Below are positions 16,925 through 25,563 of a stretch of DNA of 64,000 bases, one piece after another. Within the stretch, counting starts at the first letter, position 1. Every line of letters begins with the position of its first letter. The stretch is taken from the NCBI GenBank assembly GCA_963793245.1, contig CAWBZG010000002.1:1364001-1428000 (forward strand), written 5' to 3'. Source of the stretch: CAXBBB01 sp963793245 (GTDB lineage Bacteria; Bacteroidota; Rhodothermia; Rhodothermales; BA12). Below the pieces are notes generated by a model. The model had not been told where the DNA came from, did not search any database, and saw nothing but the letters and a program-made list of their open reading frames with translations. The position numbers were made by a program, and so were the translations under genes.

Positions 16925-18527
16925 ATGATGTCCAAACCCACGCGCACGACGATTGCCCTGCTGGTGCTGATGGCGTTCGTCGCTGGCGCGTTTACCGTTA
17001 CCGCGGGCGCCGACTGGTTCGGCCTGACAAAAGCCTTTGCTCCTGCCCATGCCGACGACCGTGACGGCGGCACACGCATCGAAACCACGTTCGAAAATCT
17101 GGACGACGCGTTTGTCGAAGTCGCCCAGCGAGTGAATCCGACGGTCGTTCAGATCGCGTCCACGCAGACGATTGCCTCGCGTGGTGAGGGACAGTGGACG
17201 CAATCCCTTCGAGGGAACGCCGTTCGAGGACTTTTTCGGTGGTGGAGGCCAGATGCCGCCGGGCATGACGCCTCAGCCTCGCAGCGGATTGGGATCGGGC
17301 GTGATTATCAGCGAAGACGGCTACATCGTCACCAACGACCACGTCATCTCGGGCGCCGACGAACTGCGCGTGACGCTGTTCAGCGGCGAGGAGTTCGACG
17401 CCGAACTCGTCGGCACGGACCCGGCTTCGGACCTGGCCGTGATCCGCATTCAGCGCAGCGGCCTTCCGTTCGTCTCGTATGGCACGGTCGACGACGTACG
17501 CGTCGGGCAGTGGGCGATCGCGTTCGGCTCGCCTCTCGACGCCGAGCTGAGCAACACGGTCACGGCGGGCATCGTGTCGGCTCTCGGGCCGCTATCAGCA
17601 TCAAAGCGCGTAGCAACGCCAACACTCAACTTGCAGGGCTACATCCAGACCGACGCCGCCATCAACCCCGGCAACAGCGGCGGTCCGCTCGTCAACCTGA
17701 ATGGCGAACTAATCGGTCTGAACAACGCCATCTACACGCGGACAGGAGGCTATCAAGGCATCGGCTTCGCGATTCCGGTCGATGCTATCCGCAACGCGAC
17801 CGAGCAGATCATCGAAAGCGGATCCGTCCGCCGCGCCTATCTGGGCATCGGTGTGGGAGGCGTGACCCAGTCGCTGGCTCGTGCGCTCGACGTGCCCGTC
17901 GGTTCGGCCCAGGTCGCGAGCGTCCAGCCCGGAACGGCTGCCGAACGTGCGGGACTCGTCGCAGGCGACATCATTACGGCCATTGACGGCAGCATCCTGC
18001 GCGACAGCCGCGAAGTCACGCGCCGCATTCTCAACAAGCGCCCTGGAAGCCGCATTGCCCTAGACATCGTGCGCGGCAACGAACGCATGCAGGTCGACGT
18101 GACGCTGGGTGAACGCGATTTCAGTGAGGAGGTGGCCGAGACCCGACCATCCCGCGAGGAAGAGCCGGACGACGAGGCGACTCAGGCCAAAGCCCAGGCA
18201 CAGTACGACGATGCGCTCGGCTTCGATTACGCAGACGTGGGCGACCTCTCGCAGGCGCAGTCGCGTCAGTTCTTTGGTGGCAACGCGCCCCGCGAAGGTG
18301 TCCTCGTCACCGATGTCGATCGCAACAGCAGTGCCTTCCGCGACTCGGGACTCCGCCCCGGCTACCTGATCACAAGCGTCAACGGACGCGAGGTAACATC
18401 GATGCGGGACTTCGAGCGCGCCTACGAACGCGTCGGCGATGGCGACACATTCCTCATCACCCTCACAGCCCTCGCATCCGACGGATCCCGCTCCATCACG
18501 CGCACGGCGCTGACCAAGCCCGGCTGA
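16925..18527 (+). CDS. HtrA/DegP-type periplasmic serine protease, apparent frameshift
   Basis: A trypsin-like HtrA protease with two PDZ domains, which degrades or refolds damaged envelope proteins. The N-terminal anchor/signal (TIALLVLMAFVAGAF) and the start of the protease domain (VNPTVVQIAS) are in one frame. Everything from about 17180 (NPFEGTPFEDFFG) is in the frame +1 to it. The second frame has a stop at 17133-17135, so the shift must lie between 17136 and about 17200. Catalytic triad: His in TNDHVISGAD, Asp in DPASDLAVI, Ser in GNSGGPLVNL. PDZ1 begins AYLGIGVGG, PDZ2 FFGGNAPREGVLVTDV. A sequencing error, a recent mutation or recoding are all possible; translation of the second frame alone would lack the export signal. 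Confidence 0.88.
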
Positions 18528-18549
18528 ACGGCTGCTCAGGCGATACAGC

Positions 18550-18588
18550 AACGGCGACTTCTCTACGTGAGGAGTCGCCGTTTTCCTT
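18550..18588 (+). terminator. Intrinsic terminator after the HtrA gene
   Basis: AACGGCGACT and its exact complement AGTCGCCGTT form a 10-bp stem around a 13-base loop, followed immediately by TTTTCCTTT. It lies 22 bases after the protease stop. Confidence 0.85.
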
Positions 18589-18605
18589 TGCTCCAACCAG
18601 TCGGG

Positions 18606-19100
18606 TTACCCTTCGATGCAGTGGGTGAAGGGATCGCGCTCGATGGCTACGTTGAACACACCATCCGAAAACGTCGCCTCCCTCCCTTCGGAGTCGACGA
18701 AGCGAGCCTCGAACGTACCCGACACGCGACCGTCTGCCGTATCCAGCGTGATTCGAGCGTCGTCGGCACTGAGTAACCTAAAATCGTCAGACCGGCCAGG
18801 AACACACAGACCGAGATCCCAAAAGCCCGTCAGTTCAGGGTTTACGGCCACGTGTCCGGTCGAACGGTCGAACGTCAGCATGAGCGTCCGACCCAGGCTG
18901 CGGTTGACAGCGCGCAGGACGACTTGGTTCTCGTCGTACCCGCTCTGTTGAACACGGACGGCGAGCGTCAACGGAATGCCGTCCCATACGACGTTCAGCA
19001 AACTGACTTCGGGCATCGGTGCTGGCTGCCTATCATCCGACAGGAAGCTATCGCAACCGATGGGCAGCATAAAGGCACAGATGAGCAAGAGACGAAACAT
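18606..19100 (-). CDS. Predicted lipoprotein, unknown
   Basis: A 164-residue predicted lipoprotein. The signal is MFRLLLICAFMLPIGC with lipobox PIGC, and the body is rich in beta-strand patterns (LTLAVRVQQSGYDENQVVL, RITLDTADGRVSGTFEARF). It ends FNVAIERDPFTHCIEG. Strand-loop spacing suggests a small beta-sandwich or lipocalin-like fold, but I recognise no family. The start at 19100 gives the lipoprotein signal; the longer ORF adds a non-hydrophobic leader. It ends 17 bases from the HtrA terminator, in convergent orientation. Confidence 0.65.
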   Translation of the reverse strand: MFRLLLICAFMLPIGCDSFLSDDRQPAPMPEVSLLNVVWDGIPLTLAVRVQQSGYDENQVVLRAVNRSLGRTLMLTFDRSTGHVAVNPELTGFWDLGLCVPGRSDDFRLLSADDARITLDTADGRVSGTFEARFVDSEGREATFSDGVFNVAIERDPFTHCIEG

Positions 19101-19197
19101 AGTAGCGGCGGATGTGAGCGAATGATAGAATCTAGGCTCAGATTTGCGCATTCCCACGCCGGCTCATCGGCAGTTTCGCACACTTCAGCGTCTGATT

Positions 19198-19581
19198 TCA
19201 CGCAGAGCCTCCCCGGTACGCCTCGCGCTCGAACGGATTGTCGCGGTAGGGATCGCGCCGACGCAGCAGCAGCCAAGCACTCGATCCGAAATAGGCCGGA
19301 AGAAAGAATGGTCCCCAACGCTCATACTGCCGCACGTGAACGCGTTCGTGATCGCGCGTGCGGTCCAGCGCCGGTAAGTCTCGCCCGACGACGACGTGCC
19401 CCATCGTAACTGCCAATGCTCCCCCGGTAATCGGGATGTGCCGCAGCAACGAGTCCAGTGCACCGCCCCACGCCTCGACGACTCCGTCGACGACCTGTAC
19501 CCTGCCGCCCGTCAGCCAAGCGAGCACGACGAAGCCCAACCCGACTGCCGTGTTCGGCGACGCCCAGAGGTAGCCAAACAC
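19198..19581 (-). CDS. Small membrane protein with HExxH motif
   Basis: About 127 residues with one or two hydrophobic segments (TAVGLGFVVLAWLTGG and HIPITGGALAVTMGHVVVG) followed by DHERVHVRQYERWGPFFLPAY and YRDNPFEREAY near the C terminus. HERVH matches the zincin HExxH pattern, and the NPFE motif supplies a possible third ligand. Proteins ending this way are widespread and uncharacterised. The start is uncertain: a GTG at 19581 avoids overlap with purA and is preferred to the longer ORF beginning at 19701. Function unknown; a miniature membrane metallopeptidase is conceivable but unproven. Confidence 0.6.
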   Translation of the reverse strand: MFGYLWASPNTAVGLGFVVLAWLTGGRVQVVDGVVEAWGGALDSLLRHIPITGGALAVTMGHVVVGRDLPALDRTRDHERVHVRQYERWGPFFLPAYFGSSAWLLLRRRDPYRDNPFEREAYRGGSA

Positions 19582-19595
19582 CCTCAAAGCAGAGC

Positions 19596-19626
19596 GACCT
19601 GGCAGGTCCGATGGACCTGCCAGGTC
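19596..19626. repeat. Perfect 14-bp palindromic hairpin
   Basis: GACCTGGCAGGTCC and its exact complement are separated by GAT, between the purA stop and the small HExxH gene. The core CCTGGCAGG recurs in the terminator at 44769. There is no T-tract on either side. It may limit read-through from purA or be a dispersed palindrome. Confidence 0.6.
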
Positions 19627-19639
19627 AGCACATCCCAAC

Positions 19640-20926
19640 TCACAGTTCGAACGGCCCAACGATCGTCTGCGCGCGCTTCGGACCGACGGCGACTGATCCA
19701 ATCGGCACCTCGATTTGCTGCTCGATAAACCGGAGGTACTTGCGCGCCGCGTTGGGGAGATCGCCGATCTCGGTCGCCTTGGTCAGGTCATCGGACCAGC
19801 CCTCGAAACCTTCGTAGATCGGTGTCGCCCGTTCGAGCGTTGGCACGTCAGCGGGGTAGCGCTTGAGGCGCTTGCCATCGACTTCGTAGCCGACGCACAC
19901 CTGAATCGTATCGACGCCCGAGAGTACGTCGAGTTTGGTGATGCACAGTTCCGTCAGGCCGTTGATGCGGGCCGAGTAGTCGAGCGCAACCAGGTCGAGC
20001 CAACCGCAGCGGCGCGGGCGTCCGGTCGTGGCACCAAACTCTCCGCCGACTTTGCGCAGTTGCTCGCCCATTGCATCGTTGAGTTCGGTCACGAACGGCC
20101 CGTTGCCGACACGCGTGCAGTACGCCTTGACAATGCCGATGGCGCGCGTGATCGAAGTCGGCGGAATGCCCAGGCCAGTGCAGGCGCCGCCCGCCGTCGG
20201 ATGCGAAGAGGTGACGAACGGATAGGTGCCAAAGTCGACGTCGAGCAGCGAACCCTGGGCGCCTTCGGCCAGAATGTGCTTACCCTCTTTGAGCGCCTGT
20301 GTGAGATAGTCGGTCGTGTCGGTCACGTACGGATCGACGAGGCGGTCAAACTCGACGTATTCGTCGATGATCGCGTCCACGTCCAACCGTTCGGCGCCAT
20401 AGACCTTTTGGAGGATGTCGTTTTTGTCCTCAATGTTCTGAGTCAGCTTGGCGCGGAGCACGTCGCGGTCGAGCAGGTCGACCATCCGAATGCCCGTACG
20501 CGCGAACTTGTCGACGTAGGCCGGGCCGATGCCGCGTCCGGTCGTTCCGATCGCCTGCCCCTCGCGCGCTGACTCTTTGGCGGCTTCGATCTGCTTGTGA
20601 TACGGCATGATCAGGTGCGCGTTGTGCGAGATCAAGAGTCGTCCCTCGACCTTGAACCCGAGCGCTTCGATCTTGCGAATCTCGTCCATCACGGCGACCG
20701 GGTCGATCACTACGCCGTTGCCGATCACGCAGGTAACGTGCTCGTGGAAGATGCCGGACGGTACCAAGTGCAGCACAAACGTCTGGTCCTCCCACATGAT
20801 CGTGTGACCAGCGTTGGCGCCGCCCTGATAGCGCGCGACGATGTCGACTTCCTTACTCAGCAGGTCGACGATCTTGCCTTTGCCTTCGTCCCCCCACTGG
20901 CTACCGATGACGATTGAAACGGGCAT
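19640..20926 (-). CDS. purA: Adenylosuccinate synthase
   Basis: A 428-residue adenylosuccinate synthetase, making adenylosuccinate from IMP, aspartate and GTP, the first committed step to AMP. The N terminus has the P-loop signature GSQWGDEGKGKIVD at residues 7-20. QGGANAGHTI, GTTGRGIGPAY, AEGAQGSLLDVDFGTYPFVTS and the C-terminal KLDVLSG follow. The length is normal. The ATG at 20926 (MPVSIVIG) matches the family start; the longer ORF upstream is not conserved. It lies downstream of the STAS gene but is separated from it by a terminator. Confidence 0.97.
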   Translation of the reverse strand: MPVSIVIGSQWGDEGKGKIVDLLSKEVDIVARYQGGANAGHTIMWEDQTFVLHLVPSGIFHEHVTCVIGNGVVIDPVAVMDEIRKIEALGFKVEGRLLISHNAHLIMPYHKQIEAAKESAREGQAIGTTGRGIGPAYVDKFARTGIRMVDLLDRDVLRAKLTQNIEDKNDILQKVYGAERLDVDAIIDEYVEFDRLVDPYVTDTTDYLTQALKEGKHILAEGAQGSLLDVDFGTYPFVTSSHPTAGGACTGLGIPPTSITRAIGIVKAYCTRVGNGPFVTELNDAMGEQLRKVGGEFGATTGRPRRCGWLDLVALDYSARINGLTELCITKLDVLSGVDTIQVCVGYEVDGKRLKRYPADVPTLERATPIYEGFEGWSDDLTKATEIGDLPNAARKYLRFIEQQIEVPIGSVAVGPKRAQTIVGPFEL

Positions 20927-20970
20927 GACGAAAGGGGTAAGTGGGCAGATCGAATCCGCCGGGTGGACGC

Positions 20971-21011
20971 AAAAAGAGTCCGGCGCCGCGTCTCTCGATG
21001 CAGCGCCGGAC
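20971..21011 (-). terminator. Intrinsic terminator after the STAS gene
   Basis: On the reverse strand GTCCGGCGC pairs perfectly with GCGCCGGAC across a 16-base loop and is followed by TCTTTTTG. It lies 43 bases beyond the STAS stop and also separates that gene from purA. Confidence 0.85.
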
Positions 21012-21053
21012 GTAGGGAGATACACGCCCCACGTGGGGACGGTTCGGATAGAA

Positions 21054-21407
21054 TCAGGCTACCGAGTCAGACTCGAACGAGTTGACGGCTTCTTCGACGG
21101 TGTCGTAGTGCTTGAAGACCGTGATCAGCTTGGTGATGACGAGAAGCGACTTGATTTTGTCAGCCGGACGTGCCAGGCGCAAATCGCCGCCCGCATTGCG
21201 CATCGTCGTCAGTGCCGAGATCATCATGCCCAGTCCGGACGAGTTCATGAACTTGGTCTTGCCGAGGTCGACGACGATGTTCTTTTTGCCTTCGTCGCGC
21301 AATTTCTGGAGTTCGTCGTGAAGCTGCGAGCCGTCGGGTCCGCCCATGACGTTGCCTTTGAGCGTGATCACGACGGCGCCGTACTGCTCGTCTACGTTGA
21401 AGTTCAT
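21054..21407 (-). CDS. STAS-domain anti-sigma factor antagonist-like protein
   Basis: A 117-residue single STAS domain, like SpoIIAA/RsbV. Such proteins are switched by phosphorylation of a serine at the start of helix 2 and release a partner kinase or sigma factor. The site is visible in KFMNSSGLGMMISAL; the order of strands and helices is complete (ITLKGNVMG, NIVVDLGKT, LRLARPADKI, FKHYDTVEEA). No RsbW-type kinase, phosphatase or sigma gene is adjacent, so partners are elsewhere. A 3' terminator makes it a monocistronic unit. Confidence 0.9.
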   Translation of the reverse strand: MNFNVDEQYGAVVITLKGNVMGGPDGSQLHDELQKLRDEGKKNIVVDLGKTKFMNSSGLGMMISALTTMRNAGGDLRLARPADKIKSLLVITKLITVFKHYDTVEEAVNSFESDSVA

Positions 21408-21484
21408 GTGGGTACCAGGTATGGGGTGAGTGCGCGGGGAAGCGTCAAAATAGCGCGAAGCAGCGCGTGCGGCAAAGGCCAGAG

Positions 21485-21522
21485 CAAAACGAGCGCGACG
21501 AATCTAGAGACTCGCCGCGCTC
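21485..21522 (-). terminator. Intrinsic terminator after secF
   Basis: On the reverse strand GAGCGCGGCGA pairs with TCGTCGCGCTC (one G-T wobble) around a 10-base loop, followed by GTTTTGC. It lies 22 bases after the secF stop. Confidence 0.75.
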
Positions 21523-21543
21523 GGGTGCGTTGCTTAAGTCCGA

Positions 21544-22485
21544 TTAGGCGCGCGAAGCTGTCGTCACCTTGGCCTTGGTAGCAGGCTTAAGCGGAAACTT
21601 CTGGCGCAGCACGTACGCAATCGGCGAGGCGATGAAAATCGACGAGTAGGTACCGATGCCGATGCCCATGATGAGCGCGAACGCGAACCCGCGCAGCACG
21701 TCGCCGCCGAATATGAACAGGACGGCGACCACGAGCAGCGTCGTGCCACTCGTCACGATGGTACGCGAGAGCGTATTGCTGATCGCGCGGTCCATTACGG
21801 TCTCCAGATCGTCGCCTTTGAAGGCTGCCATGTCCTCACGGATGCGGTCGAATACGACGACCGTGTCGTTGATCGAGTAGCCGACGATCGTCAGGAATGC
21901 AGCAATAATCGTCTGGTCGATCTGCAACGAGAACGGCAGGATGTGGTGCAGCATCGCGAACAAGCCCAGCGTGATGAACACGTCATGGAAGACGGCAGCG
22001 ACAGCGCCAACGCCGAAGCGCCACTCGAACCGAAGCGCGATGTAGATGAAGATGACCAAGAGCGAGAAAAAGACGGCGTAGATAGCGCCCTCCCGCAGGT
22101 CATCGGCGAAGCGCGGGCTGATCTGGTCGCGCTTGAGCACGCGCGTGTTGGCACCGGCGAACTCGGCGTCGAGCGTCGACAGGATCGCCGCCTGAATCGC
22201 GTCCGGCTCGCCGGTTGCGGTCGTGCGGATCAGGATGTCGTCGTCGAAGCTCTTGACTTCGGGATCGCCACCCAACGGCTCGGACAACGCGGCGCGGACG
22301 CCGGGAACGGTCAACTCGACGTCGGAACCGACGACGAACTCGGTGCCTCCCAAGAAGTCGATGCCTGTCTCAATGCCTTTGGTGAATAGAAAGATCATCC
22401 CGATCGCGATCAGGACGAGGGATGAGGTGAAGGCGATTTTCCGCTTGCTAATGAAGCGGTAATCGGCGTTTTCAAATAGACGCAT
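21544..22485 (-). CDS. secF: Protein translocase subunit SecF
   Basis: A 313-residue inner-membrane subunit of the SecDF complex, which uses the proton gradient to pull proteins through SecYEG. Family features are the short N-terminal segment DYRFISKRKIAF before helix 1, GIDFLGGTEF, the first-periplasmic-domain strands, and the C-terminal helix block containing YSINDTVVVFDRIRED and TSGTTLLVVAVLFIFGG. It follows secD on the same strand after 125 bases that contain a hairpin, so expression of the two genes may be unequal. Confidence 0.95.
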   Translation of the reverse strand: MRLFENADYRFISKRKIAFTSSLVLIAIGMIFLFTKGIETGIDFLGGTEFVVGSDVELTVPGVRAALSEPLGGDPEVKSFDDDILIRTTATGEPDAIQAAILSTLDAEFAGANTRVLKRDQISPRFADDLREGAIYAVFFSLLVIFIYIALRFEWRFGVGAVAAVFHDVFITLGLFAMLHHILPFSLQIDQTIIAAFLTIVGYSINDTVVVFDRIREDMAAFKGDDLETVMDRAISNTLSRTIVTSGTTLLVVAVLFIFGGDVLRGFAFALIMGIGIGTYSSIFIASPIAYVLRQKFPLKPATKAKVTTASRA

Positions 22486-22537
22486 AGGTCAGAAGGAGGA
22501 ATAGGCCCAAGGCGGGCTAGTAATCAAAGGGAAGGCA

Positions 22538-22585
22538 GACCGGAACGGCGAGGCGGTACATCCGCGCAACGTCACCGCTCCGGTC
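22538..22585. other. Stem-loop between secD and secF
   Basis: A 13-bp imperfect stem (GACCGGAACGGCG with CACCGCTCCGGTC, two wobble pairs) lies in the 125-base gap between secD and secF. The T-tract after it is weak, so it may attenuate or protect transcript ends rather than fully terminate. Confidence 0.4.
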
Positions 22586-22610
22586 GTGCTTGGCAGCGGG
22601 TCGAAGACCC

Positions 22611-24476
22611 TTAGCCGATGGAGACCTCTTGGCGCTTCTCGGCGACGAGGTAATCGAACATGATGCGCGTGATGACGAGGGCGCTGAACAGCGAGGCGAT
22701 GATTCCGGCCATGAGCGTCACAGCGAAGCCTTTGATCGGGCCGACACCGAAGCTGTACAGAATCAGTCCGGTAAAGAACGTCGTCACGTTGGCATCGAGA
22801 ATCGCTGAGAAGGCTTTCTCATAGCCTGCGTCGATGGCGCCTCGAAGCGTGCGGCCATATCTGACCTCCTCTCGGACGCGGTCGAAGATCAGCACGTTGG
22901 CGTCAACCGCCATACCGATCGTCAGCACGATACCCGCGATGCCCGGAAGCGTCAGCGTGGCACGGAAGGCGCCCAGGATGCCCAGGATAAAGATGATGTT
23001 CAGCAGCAGCGCGATATCGGCGATGCCGCCTGCTCCGCGGTAGTAGAAGATCATGAACAAGGCCACGAGCGACAGACCGACGAGCAGCGACGTGAAGCCC
23101 GCTTTGATCGAGGCGGCACCCAGGCTCGGCCCGACCGTCCGCTCTTCGATGATGTCGACCGGCGCAGGCAGCGAACCCGACTTGAGGATCGTCACGATGT
23201 CCGTTGCCTCGGCGCGGCTGTCCAGCCCCGTGATTGAGGTGCGACCACCCGTGATGCGGCCCAAGATGTTGGGATAGCTGAACACGACGTTGTCCATCGC
23301 AATGGCGACCTGCTTGCCGACGTTGGCGCCGGTCAAACGGCCCCAGATGCGAGCACCCTCGCCGTTCATCTCCATCGACACCTGAGGCGCGTTGGTGTTG
23401 GGATCGAAGTCGACGCTGGCATCGGTCACAACGTCGCCGGTCAGTTCGACCTGGCTGCGGACGGCGAGCACGACGAGGACGTCTTCGCCCTGTCCGACCG
23501 ACTGCGAGCTGTACATCAACTCTACGTCGGAGGGCAGCAGTTCGCGGGCTTCGGGATTGCGCATCAGCTCGTTAAAGGCAGCCGTATCGCTGACGGCGAC
23601 GGTTCCAAGCGAGACCGGCGACACGCCGACTGGGTTGAGGACGCGCAGCATCGGGTTGGCGATCTCGTTTCCGTTACCGGCCAGGTTCGTCAGGTCGAGG
23701 GTCGTATCGGCCTGGGCGACAGCGGTTGAATCGCCACCGAGCGAGTCGGCGACGGCGGGCGTGTTGGCTCCCGGCTCATAGAAAGCGATCAGGTCCTGAA
23801 CGGACTGCTGAATCTCTTCCGGCTCTCCCATCAGGCGAAACTCCAAACGGGCCGTTCCGCGCAGCAAGCGGCGGACGCGCTCAGGATCGTCGACGCCCGG
23901 AAGCTCGACGATGATGCGGCGCGTGCCCTGCTTGACGATCGACGGCTCCGTCACACCAAAGCGGTCGACGCGCTGACGCACGATCTCGACGGCGCGGTCG
24001 ACGGCAGCGTCGGCTTCGCGCTGAAGCCACGCCTGGATCTCGTCGTTCGACGAGCGGCGCGTGATCTGGTCGGCGTCGTCACGGAAGAAGCGCGACAGGC
24101 GACCATCGGGGTTCTGATCCTCGAACGCGTCGACGAACAGGCGCGAGAACGGCGTGTCCGACGTGAGCACTTCTTCGCGCGCAACGACGAGCGCCGCATC
24201 GACGGTGGGATCGACAGGCTGTTCGGCCAAGGCACGGATCAGCGCTTCGACGCGGACTTCCATCGTGACGTGGATACCGCCTTGAAGGTCGAGACCGAGG
24301 TTCAGGGTCCGCTCTTTGAGGTCGGCGAGGCGCGTTGTTTCGGCGAAGCGTTCTTCCTCGGGAAGCTCGCTAAGACCGCGCGTTTGCGCCCAGTAGCTGA
24401 TGGTTGGGTAGAGGTAGTAGCCGGTGACGAGCAGGAAGAGCGCCACCATGACTAGGCGTCCGGTAATACGGGACAT
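22611..24476 (-). CDS. secD: Protein translocase subunit SecD
   Basis: A 621-residue SecD, partner of SecF in post-initiation protein export. It starts with helix 1 (RLVMVALFLLVTGYYLYP), then LNLGLDLQGGIHVTMEV. A large periplasmic region includes RVDRFGVTEPSIVKQGTRRIIVELPG and GRITGGRTSITGL. The C-terminal RND-type helices follow, with GMAVDANVLIFDRVREE, the proton-relay region, and FGVGPIKGFAVTLMAGI. It is longer than E. coli SecD segment for segment mainly in the acidic linker near residues 255-300. The ATG at 24476 starts the first helix. Confidence 0.95.
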   Translation of the reverse strand: MSRITGRLVMVALFLLVTGYYLYPTISYWAQTRGLSELPEEERFAETTRLADLKERTLNLGLDLQGGIHVTMEVRVEALIRALAEQPVDPTVDAALVVAREEVLTSDTPFSRLFVDAFEDQNPDGRLSRFFRDDADQITRRSSNDEIQAWLQREADAAVDRAVEIVRQRVDRFGVTEPSIVKQGTRRIIVELPGVDDPERVRRLLRGTARLEFRLMGEPEEIQQSVQDLIAFYEPGANTPAVADSLGGDSTAVAQADTTLDLTNLAGNGNEIANPMLRVLNPVGVSPVSLGTVAVSDTAAFNELMRNPEARELLPSDVELMYSSQSVGQGEDVLVVLAVRSQVELTGDVVTDASVDFDPNTNAPQVSMEMNGEGARIWGRLTGANVGKQVAIAMDNVVFSYPNILGRITGGRTSITGLDSRAEATDIVTILKSGSLPAPVDIIEERTVGPSLGAASIKAGFTSLLVGLSLVALFMIFYYRGAGGIADIALLLNIIFILGILGAFRATLTLPGIAGIVLTIGMAVDANVLIFDRVREEVRYGRTLRGAIDAGYEKAFSAILDANVTTFFTGLILYSFGVGPIKGFAVTLMAGIIASLFSALVITRIMFDYLVAEKRQEVSIG

Positions 24477-24626
24477 GGTTCGGGATTGGGTTGGGAGAAG
24501 TCGAGCCGAGTGGCTCAAAAATCAGGGCCACACGGCGCGATTCGCCGGGCAGCAAGGAGAGACGCCGGAGCATGTCCGACAGGCGATGCTTCTACCGCTA
24601 CGCTAGCGGGAAGCCGGTACGCTCCA

Positions 24627-25130
24627 TCAGGGAGCGCGCGGGGAAACGCCCGAAGCAGCCGGACGCGTCGGCACGATAGCATCGGCGCTTTCAAAGGCGA
24701 CGGCGCTCAGCGCGGGCTGAGTCGGTGCGACAGGAGCCGAGTGCAGGACGGCAGAACCGCTCGGGGCCGACGACGAAACGCCACGCAGCGACGAGCGAGC
24801 CGAATCGAACGCCGCTAACGGAAGCGGAGGAGCAGAAAAGCCCTGCGTCCGGTTCAGCACAGCGGAAACGTCGGCACGCTGGGCGTCGCTAAGGTCGAGC
24901 GCGGCGAGTGCTGCGTCCGTGTCGGGCGCGGTCAGTAGCGCGTCGCACGCGGCACCGTCGAGTCCTACATAGGCGCACACCTGATCCAACGCAGAAAGCG
25001 ACTGGGCTTCTTTCGCGTTCGCGAACGGAGCACCCAGCGTCGACGTGATCGCGATCAGCGCGCACCACGCAGCAACGCGCCCAACACAGGCGAGGCGCAG
25101 CTGATCGAGCGGTGTGCGTGAGGCAGACAT
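24627..25130 (-). CDS. Exported low-complexity protein, unknown
   Basis: A 167-residue protein with an N-terminal signal (segment around RVAAWCALIAITSTLGAPFANA, cleavage about residue 36). A short helical module follows (LSALDQVCAYVGLDGAACDALL ... LDLSDAQRADVSAVL) with two cysteines, then an Ala/Ser/Pro-rich tail. No family recognised. The start at 25130 gives the signal peptide; the longer ORF upstream is cysteine- and arginine-rich and unlikely. It lies 150 bases upstream of secD on the same strand and may share its transcript. Confidence 0.55.
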   Translation of the reverse strand: MSASRTPLDQLRLACVGRVAAWCALIAITSTLGAPFANAKEAQSLSALDQVCAYVGLDGAACDALLTAPDTDAALAALDLSDAQRADVSAVLNRTQGFSAPPLPLAAFDSARSSLRGVSSSAPSGSAVLHSAPVAPTQPALSAVAFESADAIVPTRPAASGVSPRAP

Positions 25131-25287
25131 AGACCGGCAAGTTACAAAGTGGCAACCGCTGCTGCACGTACGCCCCATTCCTTTGCGCAAAACGCGTGCG
25201 CTCCTGCTGCTGCTCGGTCGCCGCAGAAATACGTACGAGAAAACGACAAGCCTATGACATAATGCTGACACTCGACTGATCTATCCT

Positions 25288-25512
25288 GTGTCAACTCAAC
25301 CACTTGCCGTCATGCCCACTCCCCGCCCGCTGAGCGATCTGCTACCCGCCGTCCTCGCCGAGATCGAAGAGCGCCGCGATGCCGCCGCCGTGACCTCCAT
25401 CTTCCCTCTCCGCCTGGTCGACTTGCCATCTGAGCGCACGCGTGCCGCTGCACCCGCCGAAGACGCGACGGTCGACGATGTGTGGTCGCGCATCTATTCG
25501 CGCGCGGCGTAG
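25288..25512 (+). CDS. Small protein, unknown
   Basis: A 74-codon ORF from a GTG at 25288, or 66 codons from the ATG at 25312. Codon use is clearly coding-like, with GC-rich third positions. The protein has a helix with LLPAVLAEIEERRDA and an acidic C terminus ending VWSRIYSRAA. No family recognised. It is convergent with alr, 51 bases away. The ATG start is more likely on composition, but both are possible. Confidence 0.45.
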   Translation: MSTQPLAVMPTPRPLSDLLPAVLAEIEERRDAAAVTSIFPLRLVDLPSERTRAAAPAEDATVDDVWSRIYSRAA

Positions 25513-25563
25513 CAGGGGGCTGTAGTACCTACGCCTTTGCGATCGCTACCGACGAGGTCCACC

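Noticed and set aside
24595..24609. Six-base CCGCTA/TAGCGG hairpin near secD
   Set aside because: Short stem with a three-base loop and no T-tract on either strand; insufficient to call a terminator.
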